From assembly GCA_948907985.1 (NCBI GenBank), contig CAQWMM010000045.1, positions 1 through 14,694 of the forward strand: DNA of 14,694 nt. The letters are read 5' to 3'. The translations under genes were made by a program, and so were the position numbers. The notes under the pieces are model-generated. The model was given only the letters and a program-made list of their open reading frames with translations, was not told the DNA's origin and made no database searches. This DNA is from an uncultured Bacillota bacterium (GTDB lineage Bacteria; Bacillota; Dehalobacteriia; UBA4068; UBA4997). Position 1 is the first letter of the stretch. The number at the start of each line of letters is the position of its first letter. Positions 6,870 through 14,105 of this stretch are shown piece by piece.

Positions 6870-7785
6870 TGGGCAGTTCCCCCTCCCGCAGGTTTTTATC
6901 TGTCATTTTACGCCAACTGAAATCGGCCCACAGATTGATGAGCAGCGGCGTCAAGCACAACGCCAGATACACCAGATAAAAGCTGGCGGAAAAAAGCGAG
7001 AGCGCCGCCCCTTTCATAGTGGGAAAGTAACGCCAGTACAAGCCGCCGGCCAGCCAGCCGGAGAGGATATACAGGCCGCAGAAAAGCAGCCAGACTATGG
7101 CGTTTTTGTCGCGCTCCGCCCAGCGGTAAATGCTGAAAGCGGTACGCCCCGGCAGGCCATAACCGCGGCTTTTCATACTGTCCGCCGTTTCAATGGCGTT
7201 TTCCAAAGCCCAGGTTACCATAATTGACAAAATTGTGATAGCGTTTTTCAGCCGTTGCAGCAGGCTGCCGCTGCCAGCGTCGCGTCCCACGCATTGCTGG
7301 GCCAGGCTCACCTGCGCAAACTGCGCCTTAAACTTGGGCACAAAACGCAAAGTCATCGAAAGCACCAAGGAGAGCGCCGGAATGATCCGTCCGAACAGAT
7401 AAACAAATTTATCCGAGGTAATCACCGCCGAATAACAGCCAAACCAGAGAATTACCGCAATCAGCATACTGGCCGCCGCCAGCCCGTAAATTATGGATTC
7501 CAGCGTCAGCGGATTGCCGCTGGGCAGATAGGTCAATATGGTGGCCCCCTGATGATTGAACGCCGGATTGATAACTGCCGTCAGCAGCAGCAGCGGCAGC
7601 ATATACAGCAAGGCAAATTTAAGCGCCCGGCGGCCATTCAGATATAAATTGTAGGCAAAGGCCGCCGCCAGCGAGATTGCCAGACAGGCTGGATTCATCA
7701 GGCACATACTGAAAATCAGCACCAGCGCAAAATATAAAAAGTTCACCAGTGGGTGAAACCCGCTGAAAGTATCTGTATTCTTCAA
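6853..7785 (-). CDS. ecfT: ECF transporter transmembrane subunit EcfT
   Basis: 310 aa from the chosen TTG. The N-terminal HPLVNFLYFALVLIFSM is the typical EcfT opening. Hydrophobic segments follow (starting near residues 12, 31, 56, 92, then further toward the C-terminus). The cytoplasmic coupling region contains SMKSRGYG, the ARG-type motif that docks onto the ATPases, after SLAQQCVGRD and a long amphipathic stretch. It couples ATP hydrolysis to the S component, both carried by the 886-aa fusion in this operon. The frame is open to a GTG at 7860, but those 25 residues are an out-of-frame reading of the DUF4430 coding sequence. The TTG at 7783-7785 has GGAG 8 nt upstream and follows the DUF4430 stop (7800-7802) by 14 nt, so I prefer it. 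Its end overlaps the TIM-barrel start. Confidence 0.85.
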   Translation of the reverse strand: MKNTDTFSGFHPLVNFLYFALVLIFSMCLMNPACLAISLAAAFAYNLYLNGRRALKFALLYMLPLLLLTAVINPAFNHQGATILTYLPSGNPLTLESIIYGLAAASMLIAVILWFGCYSAVITSDKFVYLFGRIIPALSLVLSMTLRFVPKFKAQFAQVSLAQQCVGRDAGSGSLLQRLKNAITILSIMVTWALENAIETADSMKSRGYGLPGRTAFSIYRWAERDKNAIVWLLFCGLYILSGWLAGGLYWRYFPTMKGAALSLFSASFYLVYLALCLTPLLINLWADFSWRKMTDKNLREGELPNAANL

Positions 7786-7799
7786 TTTATTTACTCCAA

Positions 7800-8219
7800 T
7801 CAACCACCCACCGCCTGGCCGCCGCCCACATCGCCGCCGCGGTTGCAGGTGAAAACCCACTCAATCACATCGCCGTTTTGCAGCTGAACTTATCCTTGCC
7901 AGTTTCGGGGTTGATTTCTATTCCGCCGCACCCTTTACAGCCGCTTGGCCGCGCTCAACATATTACAAAGCATTTCGACAACTTCCGCTCTGGTGATTAC
8001 CTTGTTCGGCTCCACATTCAAAGCGCTGTCGTCCAATATCCCCTGCTGATAGCAAAAAGCCATCGGCAGTCTGGCATAATCCGCAATTTTAGTATAACCG
8101 GCTTCGCACATGCAAAAAACCCTGGCGTTCTCATAAGCATATGCCGGCATTGTCGACAACAGAAAAAGCAAAATCAGCGTCAAAAACTGTACTATAATAC
8201 TTTTATTCGGCTTTTTCAT
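7800..8219 (-). pseudogene. Frameshifted, shortened secreted SLH/DUF4430 (transcobalamin-like) protein gene
   Basis: From the ATG at 8217-8219 (GGGAGG upstream) a 94-codon frame encodes a signal peptide (hydrophobic core, then PAYA cleavage-like site near residue 28) and an SLH-like stretch ending in VITRAEVVEMLCNML. It stops at 7935-7937. Reading on in the next frame gives SGCKGCGGIEINPETGKDKF. Returning to the first frame after 7885 gives LQNGDVIEWVFTC and DVGGG to a stop at 7800-7802. These last two blocks are the usual C-terminus of DUF4430 proteins. Two compensating shifts bracket a segment of about 55 bp, and the protein looks too short for SLH plus a full DUF4430, suggesting deletion as well. 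DUF4430 is transcobalamin-like and such proteins accompany ECF corrinoid transporters; the intact protein would capture substrate at the cell surface. Sequencing error is the main alternative for the frameshifts. Confidence 0.65.
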
Positions 8220-8289
8220 TCATTTTTCCTCCCTTACAATAACTATATTTATAATAGGCTATGGCCGCAGAATCGAACAGCCGCCAAAC

Positions 8290-8365
8290 AAAAAAGGCGT
8301 AACAGAAAATCCACAGCCAACACAGACGCAAACGCCTGCCCAGGCTATTGATTTTCTGTTACACC
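8290..8365 (-). terminator. Intrinsic terminator inside the ECF operon leader
   Basis: The 5' arm (8350-8365) and 3' arm (8296-8311) pair over 16 bp, 13 of them a perfect inverted repeat (GTAACAGAAAATC) and one a G-U. Six T follow on the minus strand (8290-8295). The 38-nt loop has its own GCCT/AGGC pairing. It lies between the promoter and the first gene, so it must be bypassed for the operon to be expressed. Confidence 0.75.
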
Positions 8366-8379
8366 CATCGAACAGAAAA
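8352..8379 (-). promoter_or_regulatory. Antiterminator hairpin competing with the leader terminator
   Basis: On the minus strand TTTTCTGTT (8371-8379) pairs perfectly with AACAGAAAA (8352-8360) across a 10-nt loop. The second arm is the 5' arm of the downstream terminator, so the two structures exclude each other. The first arm also repeats the terminator 3' arm sequence (TTTTCTGTT), as expected for a designed switch. Confidence 0.65.
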
Positions 8380-8553
8380 ACCCCATAAGCAAAATTTAAC
8401 TTATGTAAACAATATATCGCAAATATTCTAGCTTATACATTGGCCCCGCCCAGGCGGAGTGCGCCCCTGCGCTATTTATCCGGCGCAGACTAAAAGCCGG
8501 GAACAATACATTGCCTATTTATTCAGTTTTTTTATTGTAATATCTCCTGTTAA

Positions 8554-8582
8554 AGTATAAGCCTATTTTTGACAAAAGTCAA
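8554..8582 (-). promoter_or_regulatory. Sigma-A-like promoter of the ECF operon
   Basis: TTGACT (8577-8582), a 17-bp spacer and TATACT (8554-8559) on the minus strand. It is one mismatch from consensus in each box and faces the DUF4430/ecfT operon. It lies after the end of the FkbM gene. Confidence 0.75.
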
Positions 8583-8626
8583 GCCGGTTTGCCCAAAATT
8601 TTTCCTGCCTTACAAAAGGTACAAGC

Positions 8627-8654
8627 CGCTCTTTCGTTTTCCCCAGAAAGAACG
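8627..8654 (-). terminator. Hairpin just after the FkbM gene, possible weak terminator
   Basis: A 9-bp stem (8646-8654 with 8627-8635, one G-U) lies 11 bp after the methyltransferase stop. The following bases on the minus strand are GCTTGTACCTTTTG, without a proper T run, so termination would be weak or factor-dependent. Confidence 0.3.
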
Positions 8655-8665
8655 CCAAACAATGA

Positions 8666-9862
8666 TTACAACCCCAACAACACAAACTCTGTGGGAATCA
8701 GATTGCCGCCGTAATGCCTTATGTAAAACTGATAACCCGGCGCTATGTTGTCGATAAGCGTCGGTATCTGCCAAATATCATCATAACCATGATAAATACA
8801 GATAGCCAGCTTGGGATGGTGTTCACGGAGAATCCGGGAACACCCGAGCAGGGCGTCCTGCTCGGCCCCCTCAATATCCATCTTCAAAAACGTAACCTTA
8901 TCCTCAATATCATCATCCAGCGCCGCAACTTCCACCCGCTGCTGCGGGCTGCCCACCTGCCCCAGCTGGTTGGCCGAGGGGTCCGCACCGCTGGCCGCGA
9001 CAAATAACTCGCCGCTGGCCGCGCCCGCCCCTTTGCGCCGGATTATCACATCATGCAGGCGCATAGCCTCCACATTGCGGCGTAACTGCCGGCAACTGTC
9101 TTCCGAAATCTCATAAGCATAAATCTTGCTGTATCCCTTGCCGTACATTTTAACATATTGCTCAATGGAGTCGCCCACATAAGCGCCAACGTCCACCAAA
9201 ACATCGCCTTTATTGTCCGGGAACAAATCCGGCTCCCAATAATCCGGGAAAATTGACTTCACGGTCAGCACATAAGACATGTTCAAAAACGCCCAGTTCA
9301 GCAAAATAGCGCACAAAGTCCGCTTGGATAAATAATCCGCCGTGCGCCGCCACAGCCACAGAAAATCATAGCTATGCCACTTCAAAACCGCCGCCCGCCG
9401 CTCAAAGGTATCAAAATCATCTTTTTTCGGTTCAATACTGCCCCAAAGCGGATATTTGGCAAAATATTCCACATATCGCTGATAATTTTCCTTAGATTCC
9501 TTTTTCAACTCAAAAAGGCTGCGTTTCATCTGCCCCACCAGCTCCTGCCGGCTGTGTCCCCAAATATATTCCAGCAGCCGCCAAAACTCCCGGTCAAAGA
9601 AATTCTGCGGCTGAAACGGCTCGTTAATTTGCTCCATAATCCGATAGGCCGTTATCAGCCAATCCTCATCCGGCAGATTATCAACGTCGATCCGCTCCCG
9701 CAAAGAACAACCTAAAGCCTTTTCCAGCGCCTCCGTAACCTGCCCGCGCCCCAGCGCCACCATTTGCCTAACTTCTGCGTCCTCCTGTTCCGCCAAATGA
9801 TCCAACGCCTCGCCAATGCTCGCCAGCAATTCATAAACCTGTTCTTTAACTTCCAAATCCAA
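8666..9862 (-). CDS. FkbM-family SAM-dependent methyltransferase
   Basis: 398 aa. The C-terminal half is a Rossmann methyltransferase: motif I VDVGAYVGDS (223-232) for SAM binding, YAYEISED (248-255) with the acidic ribose-binding residue, and KMDIEGAE (327-334), the FkbM signature. Residues 1-215 are a helical, partly charged region without a recognised domain. FkbM enzymes usually O-methylate sugars or polyketides. Its place 19 bp after a glycosyltransferase, downstream of flagellin, suggests methylation of a flagellin glycan (inference). The start is a TTG (9860-9862) with GAGGGG 6 nt upstream; the first internal ATG would be residue 34 and would lose conserved-looking helix. No signal peptide; cytoplasmic. 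Confidence 0.8.
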   Translation of the reverse strand: MDLEVKEQVYELLASIGEALDHLAEQEDAEVRQMVALGRGQVTEALEKALGCSLRERIDVDNLPDEDWLITAYRIMEQINEPFQPQNFFDREFWRLLEYIWGHSRQELVGQMKRSLFELKKESKENYQRYVEYFAKYPLWGSIEPKKDDFDTFERRAAVLKWHSYDFLWLWRRTADYLSKRTLCAILLNWAFLNMSYVLTVKSIFPDYWEPDLFPDNKGDVLVDVGAYVGDSIEQYVKMYGKGYSKIYAYEISEDSCRQLRRNVEAMRLHDVIIRRKGAGAASGELFVAASGADPSANQLGQVGSPQQRVEVAALDDDIEDKVTFLKMDIEGAEQDALLGCSRILREHHPKLAICIYHGYDDIWQIPTLIDNIAPGYQFYIRHYGGNLIPTEFVLLGL

Positions 9863-9881
9863 AGTTTTCCCCTCGTTTCAC

Positions 9882-12032
9882 TCAATTTTGCGGCTCTTCC
9901 AACAGATAAGCAATTTGCTGATAAACCGGCCCGGCCTTAATCGCCGCCACCGCCGGGTCGTCCGCTGGATAAGCCGCCAAAATACCGCGCACCTGCTCCG
10001 CCAAAGCCAGCAGTTCGGCGCTTGGCTCCGGCTTTTCCTGTAACTGCGGCGTATGCTCCGCCAAAAAGCTAACTATTGATTTCATATTCGGGCTAAGCTC
10101 TAACCCCTTGCGCAGCAGCCGCACATATTCCGGCGTATCTCCGTCCCGCAGGGCGGCGAAAGCCCGCGCGCAGTACCAGCCAAAGGCGTGCATGGGCGGC
10201 AGCAAACCGATATTTTCCGCGCACAACAACTCCATGGCGTAATACTTGGGCAAAAATACCTGCTCCACATCGGCAAAGGCCTGCGCCAGCGCCAAATCTT
10301 CCTCATCCTGCCAGGGGCAGGCCGCCACCGCCGCCAGGGCCAACCCTCGCGCCCACATCAGGCTCGGCCAGCTGGCCGCAAAATCACCGGCCGCCGTTTT
10401 CTCGGCCAAATCTTTTGCCATTTGCGGAAAAGCCGCCGCCAGCCGTCCGGCCACATTGTCAAGTTCCGCCATACTCATTGGCCTAGCCGGGAATTTGGCC
10501 CCGGCCAGCAGAGCGCGCCCCAGCGGCGCCATGTTGATTATATCGTCCCAGTTTTCCACCAACCCCAGCAGACGCTCCATTTCCGCCAAATCATCCTCCG
10601 CCATCAGTTTGGCGGCCAGCCCCAGCTTATTTTCCTCGCCCAGCGGCAAGAACAGCGTCCAGGCCGGACGAGCAGCGGCAATCTCCTGTTCCTTTGTCAG
10701 ATTGCTGGGCAAAAATGCGCGGGCTCCCTCTTCCATAAAGCCCTTGATACATTCCTCGCTCCGGGCATAATCTGGCTGATTGATAGTATCCCACAATTTC
10801 TGGACAAAAGGGACAACATCATAGTTTGTAAAACTATGCAAATCTTTCAAATTGGCAAGCAAAAATCTAATCTCTTCCTTATCAAGATGATAAAACTCCA
10901 GCTTTTGCAGCAATTTCCAGCTCATATCATACTCGCCAAGATTGGAATAAGCACAAGACAAATATATTTGTGCATAAGGTTTCCAACGCGGCGCAGACAT
11001 CACAAGCATATAATTTTTAGCTTTGTCGCCACGCCCGGCATGATAATCAGCATAGGCCTGCAAAAACCGTTCGCCTCGACGCACAACATCCGCGAAATTC
11101 TTTCTGTTCCAACTAATTTGAATAGCGTGTATTTCAAGATCAAGACGAACAATAAAAGCTCGAGGAAACATATCCTCGGCTAAGTCAATCCACTCCGCCG
11201 CCTTATCAATCTGATTATGATTTAAGGCAGCCACTACCGCAGAACCGAGAGAAGCGGCACCCTCTACATTCCAGCCCGGTTTTTTTTCTTTAACTAATTC
11301 CACCAACTGGCAGGCATAATTCCAACGCTCATCACCAACGCTAGCGTCAAGACATTCCGATAATGTGCGCAAATTATCTGGTTGTTTAGCCAACTCTTCC
11401 CTTAATAACACCATATTGCGTTCCCGCTTAGCTTGTCCGGACTTATCATTTAAAATTATTCCAGCATAACCGTCATGGTGCAGAATTGTTTTGGACAATT
11501 TTATACCTGATGAACCTTGCGGCAAACGCCAAGTTTCATGAATAGCGCCAGAATAACGTAGGCCGGTAGACATCAAAATCATTCTGGGTACAAACACATC
11601 CATATAATCATCTCGCAATGCCGCAGAATAAAAAGAGTAATTTCGTGAAATAAGACAAGCCAATTCATAATGCCGTCTTGACCCAATAGCAATCTGACTG
11701 TTGCTCTGCCGCAAGAAATTTACCAGTTCATCAATATCCTCCAGCCATTCGTCAGCGTCAATGGTGAGATACCATTTGCCGCAGCATTTATCCATAACCG
11801 CATTGCGGGCGGCAGAAAAATCATTAATCCAGGGGAAATCAAACAGAATATCCGCGTATTGGGCCGCCACTTCCCGGCTGCCGTCCTCTGAGCCGGTATC
11901 CGCCATCACCAACTCACAGGGCACAGCCTCGCGCAGGGGCTGTAAGGATTTTAGGCAGCGCTCCAGGCAGCGAATTTCGTTCTTAAAAATCATACCGATT
12001 GACAACAGGGGTTTTTGCTTTTTTTCAGCCAT
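9882..12032 (-). CDS. Family-2 glycosyltransferase with long helical-repeat C-terminus, probable flagellin glycosylation enzyme
   Basis: 716 aa from the ATG at 12030-12032. GT-A core at the N-terminus: LSIGMIFKNE (10-19), MADTGSEDGS (43-52) for nucleotide-sugar binding, DFSAARN (71-77) and the metal-binding DXD-type IDADEW (91-96). From about residue 215 the chain is alpha-helical and TPR-like, a layout common in protein glycosyltransferases next to flagellin. The target is inferred from position: flagellin and a motility protein upstream, a methyltransferase downstream. The frame is open 25 codons further (to 12107), but the chosen ATG has AAAGGCGG upstream and starts right before the conserved core. 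By eye the middle of the gene (about 10780-11700, residues about 111-417) is clearly more AT-rich than both ends, suggesting a mosaic gene. Confidence 0.85.
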   Translation of the reverse strand: MAEKKQKPLLSIGMIFKNEIRCLERCLKSLQPLREAVPCELVMADTGSEDGSREVAAQYADILFDFPWINDFSAARNAVMDKCCGKWYLTIDADEWLEDIDELVNFLRQSNSQIAIGSRRHYELACLISRNYSFYSAALRDDYMDVFVPRMILMSTGLRYSGAIHETWRLPQGSSGIKLSKTILHHDGYAGIILNDKSGQAKRERNMVLLREELAKQPDNLRTLSECLDASVGDERWNYACQLVELVKEKKPGWNVEGAASLGSAVVAALNHNQIDKAAEWIDLAEDMFPRAFIVRLDLEIHAIQISWNRKNFADVVRRGERFLQAYADYHAGRGDKAKNYMLVMSAPRWKPYAQIYLSCAYSNLGEYDMSWKLLQKLEFYHLDKEEIRFLLANLKDLHSFTNYDVVPFVQKLWDTINQPDYARSEECIKGFMEEGARAFLPSNLTKEQEIAAARPAWTLFLPLGEENKLGLAAKLMAEDDLAEMERLLGLVENWDDIINMAPLGRALLAGAKFPARPMSMAELDNVAGRLAAAFPQMAKDLAEKTAAGDFAASWPSLMWARGLALAAVAACPWQDEEDLALAQAFADVEQVFLPKYYAMELLCAENIGLLPPMHAFGWYCARAFAALRDGDTPEYVRLLRKGLELSPNMKSIVSFLAEHTPQLQEKPEPSAELLALAEQVRGILAAYPADDPAVAAIKAGPVYQQIAYLLEEPQN

Positions 12033-12069
12033 ACTAATATACCGCCTTTCAACACATAAATTGCTATTT

Positions 12070-12105
12070 TTAAAAGAATGGAGCGAACCTTTTGCAGTCC
12101 GCCCC
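12070..12105 (-). terminator. Possible weak terminator between the YjfB-type gene and the glycosyltransferase
   Basis: A short stem (GGGGCG with CGCTCC, one G-U; 12100-12105 and 12080-12085) with a 14-nt loop is followed on the minus strand by ATTCTTTT. The 102-bp gap is larger than others in the block, so the glycosyltransferase may be partly uncoupled from flagellin transcription. Confidence 0.3.
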
Positions 12106-12134
12106 ATTAATTTTTATCCGGAAATCAACACGCA

Positions 12135-12308
12135 CTATGCCCGAACATCCAAATTATATGGACTAGGCGGCAGCATTTCCTGTAATTCCTGCAAGGCCAA
12201 TTCCTCAACGTCCATGGCCTTTTTCTGCACAGAAATTGAATATTGCTGTTCCACCTGGGCATTTTTCAGCGCGCCGTAACCGGCGGCAATGCTATTCATG
12301 ATGTCCAT
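12135..12308 (-). CDS. YjfB-type putative motility protein
   Basis: 57 aa, ATG at 12306-12308 with GAGG 7 nt upstream, stop TAG at 12135-12137. The pattern MDI...SIA...QQYSISVQKKAMD...QEMLPP matches the small YjfB motility family (MDI start, a QQ-hydrophobic-KKxMD centre, C-terminal helix ending in a leucine/proline-rich tail). The role of this family is not established; members sit near flagellar genes in Firmicutes. Here it lies 30 bp after flagellin, so it is probably on the same transcript. The protein is small, amphipathic and without a signal peptide. The recognition is by pattern only. Confidence 0.7.
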   Translation of the reverse strand: MDIMNSIAAGYGALKNAQVEQQYSISVQKKAMDVEELALQELQEMLPPSPYNLDVRA

Positions 12309-12338
12309 AAACAGACCTCATTTCATTATAGCGATAAA

Positions 12339-14021
12339 TTACTGTAACAGCTGCAGAACGCCCTGCGGCACCTGGTTAGCCTGCGCCAACATAGCCTGAG
12401 CGGACTGTACCAAGATGTTGTTCTTGGTGTAAGCCATCATCTCATCAGCTACGTCGGTATCGCGGATGTTGGATTCAGCGTCCTGGATGTTCTCGCGCAT
12501 TACGCCCAAGTTGTTCATGGTATGATCCAAACGGTTGCTGATAGCGCCCAAATCACCACGAACCGAAGATACATAGTTGATAGCGTTCTTGATAACGTCA
12601 ACCGCCGCTTGTGCGCCGCTCTGGTTACCAATGTCAATATTGGCAATGCCCATAGCGTAAACGTGCATATCCTTAACGTTAACCTGCAACTGGTTGTAGC
12701 TGTCGGAGCTGTCGCCAATCTGCAAGGTCAGGCCGCCTGCGCCACCGCTTCTGCTGGTGCCGCCAGCCAAACCCAACAAACCAGCTGTTTTGCCCGGTTT
12801 ACCGGTGGTAGCGTCATCACTCTCGGTGAAACCGAAAGTAACATCGTTTTTGCCGCCATAAACAACTTTCAGGCCGCCGCTGACATCTGCCTCAACGGTA
12901 AAGTCGCTAGATGTCAAGAAACCGGGAATAGTATTGTCAGCATAACCCATAGCGGTGTTATAGGCATCAACCGCATTTTGAATCGAAGTCTGCACAGCAG
13001 TAGCAACAGTAGCCAAAGTATCATCCTTAGCGTTGCCTGCATAAGTAGCTTGGACAGTAGTACCATTGATAGTCATATTGAACTCACCAGCAGCAATAGC
13101 AGTAGGTAATTTCTTATCCGCTTCAACTACCGCACCAGTACCAGCTGTTGCAGAGAACAATGCAGTACCTAAGCTCTTGGTTGCATTAGCCTGTGCAAGG
13201 TCGCTGCCAGTCCAGCCAATGGAACCAGTTGCGGATTCATTAGTACTCTCCAGAGAGAATATACCGCCAGCAGCTGCTGTAACCTTTACTTCACCGGTTA
13301 AGCCCTGGGCCTTCATTTCATTATTGAACAGATTGGTTAAATCTTCAGCCAAACCCTCAAAACCCTGATCAGAAGTATTAGTCTGGTTAACAACAATCTT
13401 ATCATACAGCTTCTTGGCATCACCCTTGTTCCAGTCAATCTTCAATGTCTGACCATCAACTGTGAAAGTGTCAACTGAAGCACTAATAGCGGAACTTAGA
13501 TCTTTCTTGATAGCTGCACCTGTAGTCTTAGCAGCAGAAAATTCTACAATATTAGAACCAAGGAAAGTTGCACCATTGTTAGAAATCTTGCCGCCGCCCA
13601 AAGAGCCGTCCAACAGCTTAATGCCGTTGAAGTTAGCACTGTCAGCGATACGGTCAATTTCAGACTTCAGCTGTTCAACCTCAGACTGCAAAGCTTTGCG
13701 GTCAACCGGGTTGTCAAATGTGCCGTTGGCAGATTCCTGCGCCAGATAAACCATACGGTTCAGCATGTCCTGAACTTCCTGCAAAGCGCCCTCAGCGGTG
13801 TTTACCAGGGAGAGGCCGTCCTTAACGTTCTTCTGGGCGGCTTCCAAACCGGTAATCTGAGCACGCATTTTTTCGGAGATTGCCAGACCGGCAGCATCGT
13901 CGCCAGCACGGTTAATTTTGTAACCGGATGACAATTTCTCCAAATTCTTAGACAAAGACTTGGTGTTGTTAGAATAGTTACGATAGGCGTTCATCGCCAT
14001 AATGTTGTGTTGAATACGCAT
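12339..14021 (-). CDS. Flagellin
   Basis: 560 aa. The conserved D0/D1 N-terminus (1-about 140) includes MRIQHNIMAMNAYRN, KLSSGYKINRAGDDAAGLAISE and the D1 hairpin ANFNGIKLLDG. The C-terminal D1/D0 (about 445-560) includes SVRGDLGAISNRLDHTMNNL, NIRDTDVADEM and the end MLAQANQVPQGVLQLLQ. The central 300 residues form the variable, surface-exposed D2/D3 region, rich in Thr, Ser, Ala and Asn, offering many potential O-glycosylation sites. Flagellin is exported by the flagellar type III system and polymerises into the filament. The ATG is fixed by AGGAGGG (14029-14035) 7 nt upstream. The leader (14022-14342) holds a hairpin resembling a CsrA site, and csrA is the next gene upstream. I found no clear sigma-28 promoter in the leader. 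It is longer than minimal flagellins of about 270 aa. Confidence 0.97.
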   Translation of the reverse strand: MRIQHNIMAMNAYRNYSNNTKSLSKNLEKLSSGYKINRAGDDAAGLAISEKMRAQITGLEAAQKNVKDGLSLVNTAEGALQEVQDMLNRMVYLAQESANGTFDNPVDRKALQSEVEQLKSEIDRIADSANFNGIKLLDGSLGGGKISNNGATFLGSNIVEFSAAKTTGAAIKKDLSSAISASVDTFTVDGQTLKIDWNKGDAKKLYDKIVVNQTNTSDQGFEGLAEDLTNLFNNEMKAQGLTGEVKVTAAAGGIFSLESTNESATGSIGWTGSDLAQANATKSLGTALFSATAGTGAVVEADKKLPTAIAAGEFNMTINGTTVQATYAGNAKDDTLATVATAVQTSIQNAVDAYNTAMGYADNTIPGFLTSSDFTVEADVSGGLKVVYGGKNDVTFGFTESDDATTGKPGKTAGLLGLAGGTSRSGGAGGLTLQIGDSSDSYNQLQVNVKDMHVYAMGIANIDIGNQSGAQAAVDVIKNAINYVSSVRGDLGAISNRLDHTMNNLGVMRENIQDAESNIRDTDVADEMMAYTKNNILVQSAQAMLAQANQVPQGVLQLLQ

Positions 14022-14028
14022 TAGGTTT

Positions 14029-14088
14029 CCCTCCTAAAAAATTTAAATAAATTTTATTTTGTAATTGCGGCAATTTCCCTCTTGCCGC
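14029..14088 (-). promoter_or_regulatory. Candidate CsrA-binding sites in the flagellin leader
   Basis: A perfect 7-bp stem (GCGGCAA/TTGCCGC, 14067-14088) presents the loop GAGGGAAA, with an AGGGA core like CsrA targets; three more pairs (ATT/AAT) can form past a bulged G. A second GGA-containing site is the Shine-Dalgarno itself (AGGAGGG, 14029-14035). An upstream hairpin plus an SD-overlapping site is the arrangement known for CsrA repression of hag in Bacillus subtilis. csrA is the adjacent gene. Confidence 0.5.
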
Positions 14089-14105
14089 CAATGTGTGAGC
14101 ACTTG

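Larger units (their letters stand above)
8220..8547 (-). promoter_or_regulatory. Long structured 5' leader with conditional terminator (candidate riboswitch/attenuator)
   Basis: About 325 nt lie between the predicted start (near 8547) and the first ATG (8219), with no gene. In order on the minus strand: a GC-rich folded region (8439-8507) closed by pairing of 8499-8507 with 8439-8447 (one mismatch) around a perfect 6-bp hairpin (8483-8488 with 8467-8472); AT-rich alternatives in which ATAAGC near 8430 or CATAAG near 8400 compete for CTTATG near 8383-8388; an antiterminator hairpin (8352-8379); and a terminator (8290-8365). I do not see the conserved cobalamin-riboswitch core or B12 box, nor TPP, FMN, SAM or glycine consensus. 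The ligand is unknown. Confidence 0.6.

Noticed and set aside
7786..7860. GTG start extending EcfT by 25 residues
   Set aside because: The extra residues are rich in Arg and Gly, unlike EcfT, and are the DUF4430 C-terminal codons read in another frame.
8272..8376. Direct repeat ATCGAACAG (8272-8280, 8368-8376) flanking the inverted repeat, as a mobile-element target duplication
   Set aside because: The inverted repeat is better explained as a terminator followed by six T, and one direct-repeat copy forms part of the antiterminator hairpin.
8220..8547. Canonical cobalamin riboswitch
   Set aside because: Expected from gene context, but I cannot find the conserved core or the B12 box in the minus-strand leader.
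12309..12338. TATAAT between flagellin and the YjfB-type gene as a separate promoter
   Set aside because: No -35 box at suitable spacing (CAGCTG at 17 bp) and no TGn extension; co-transcription with flagellin is simpler.
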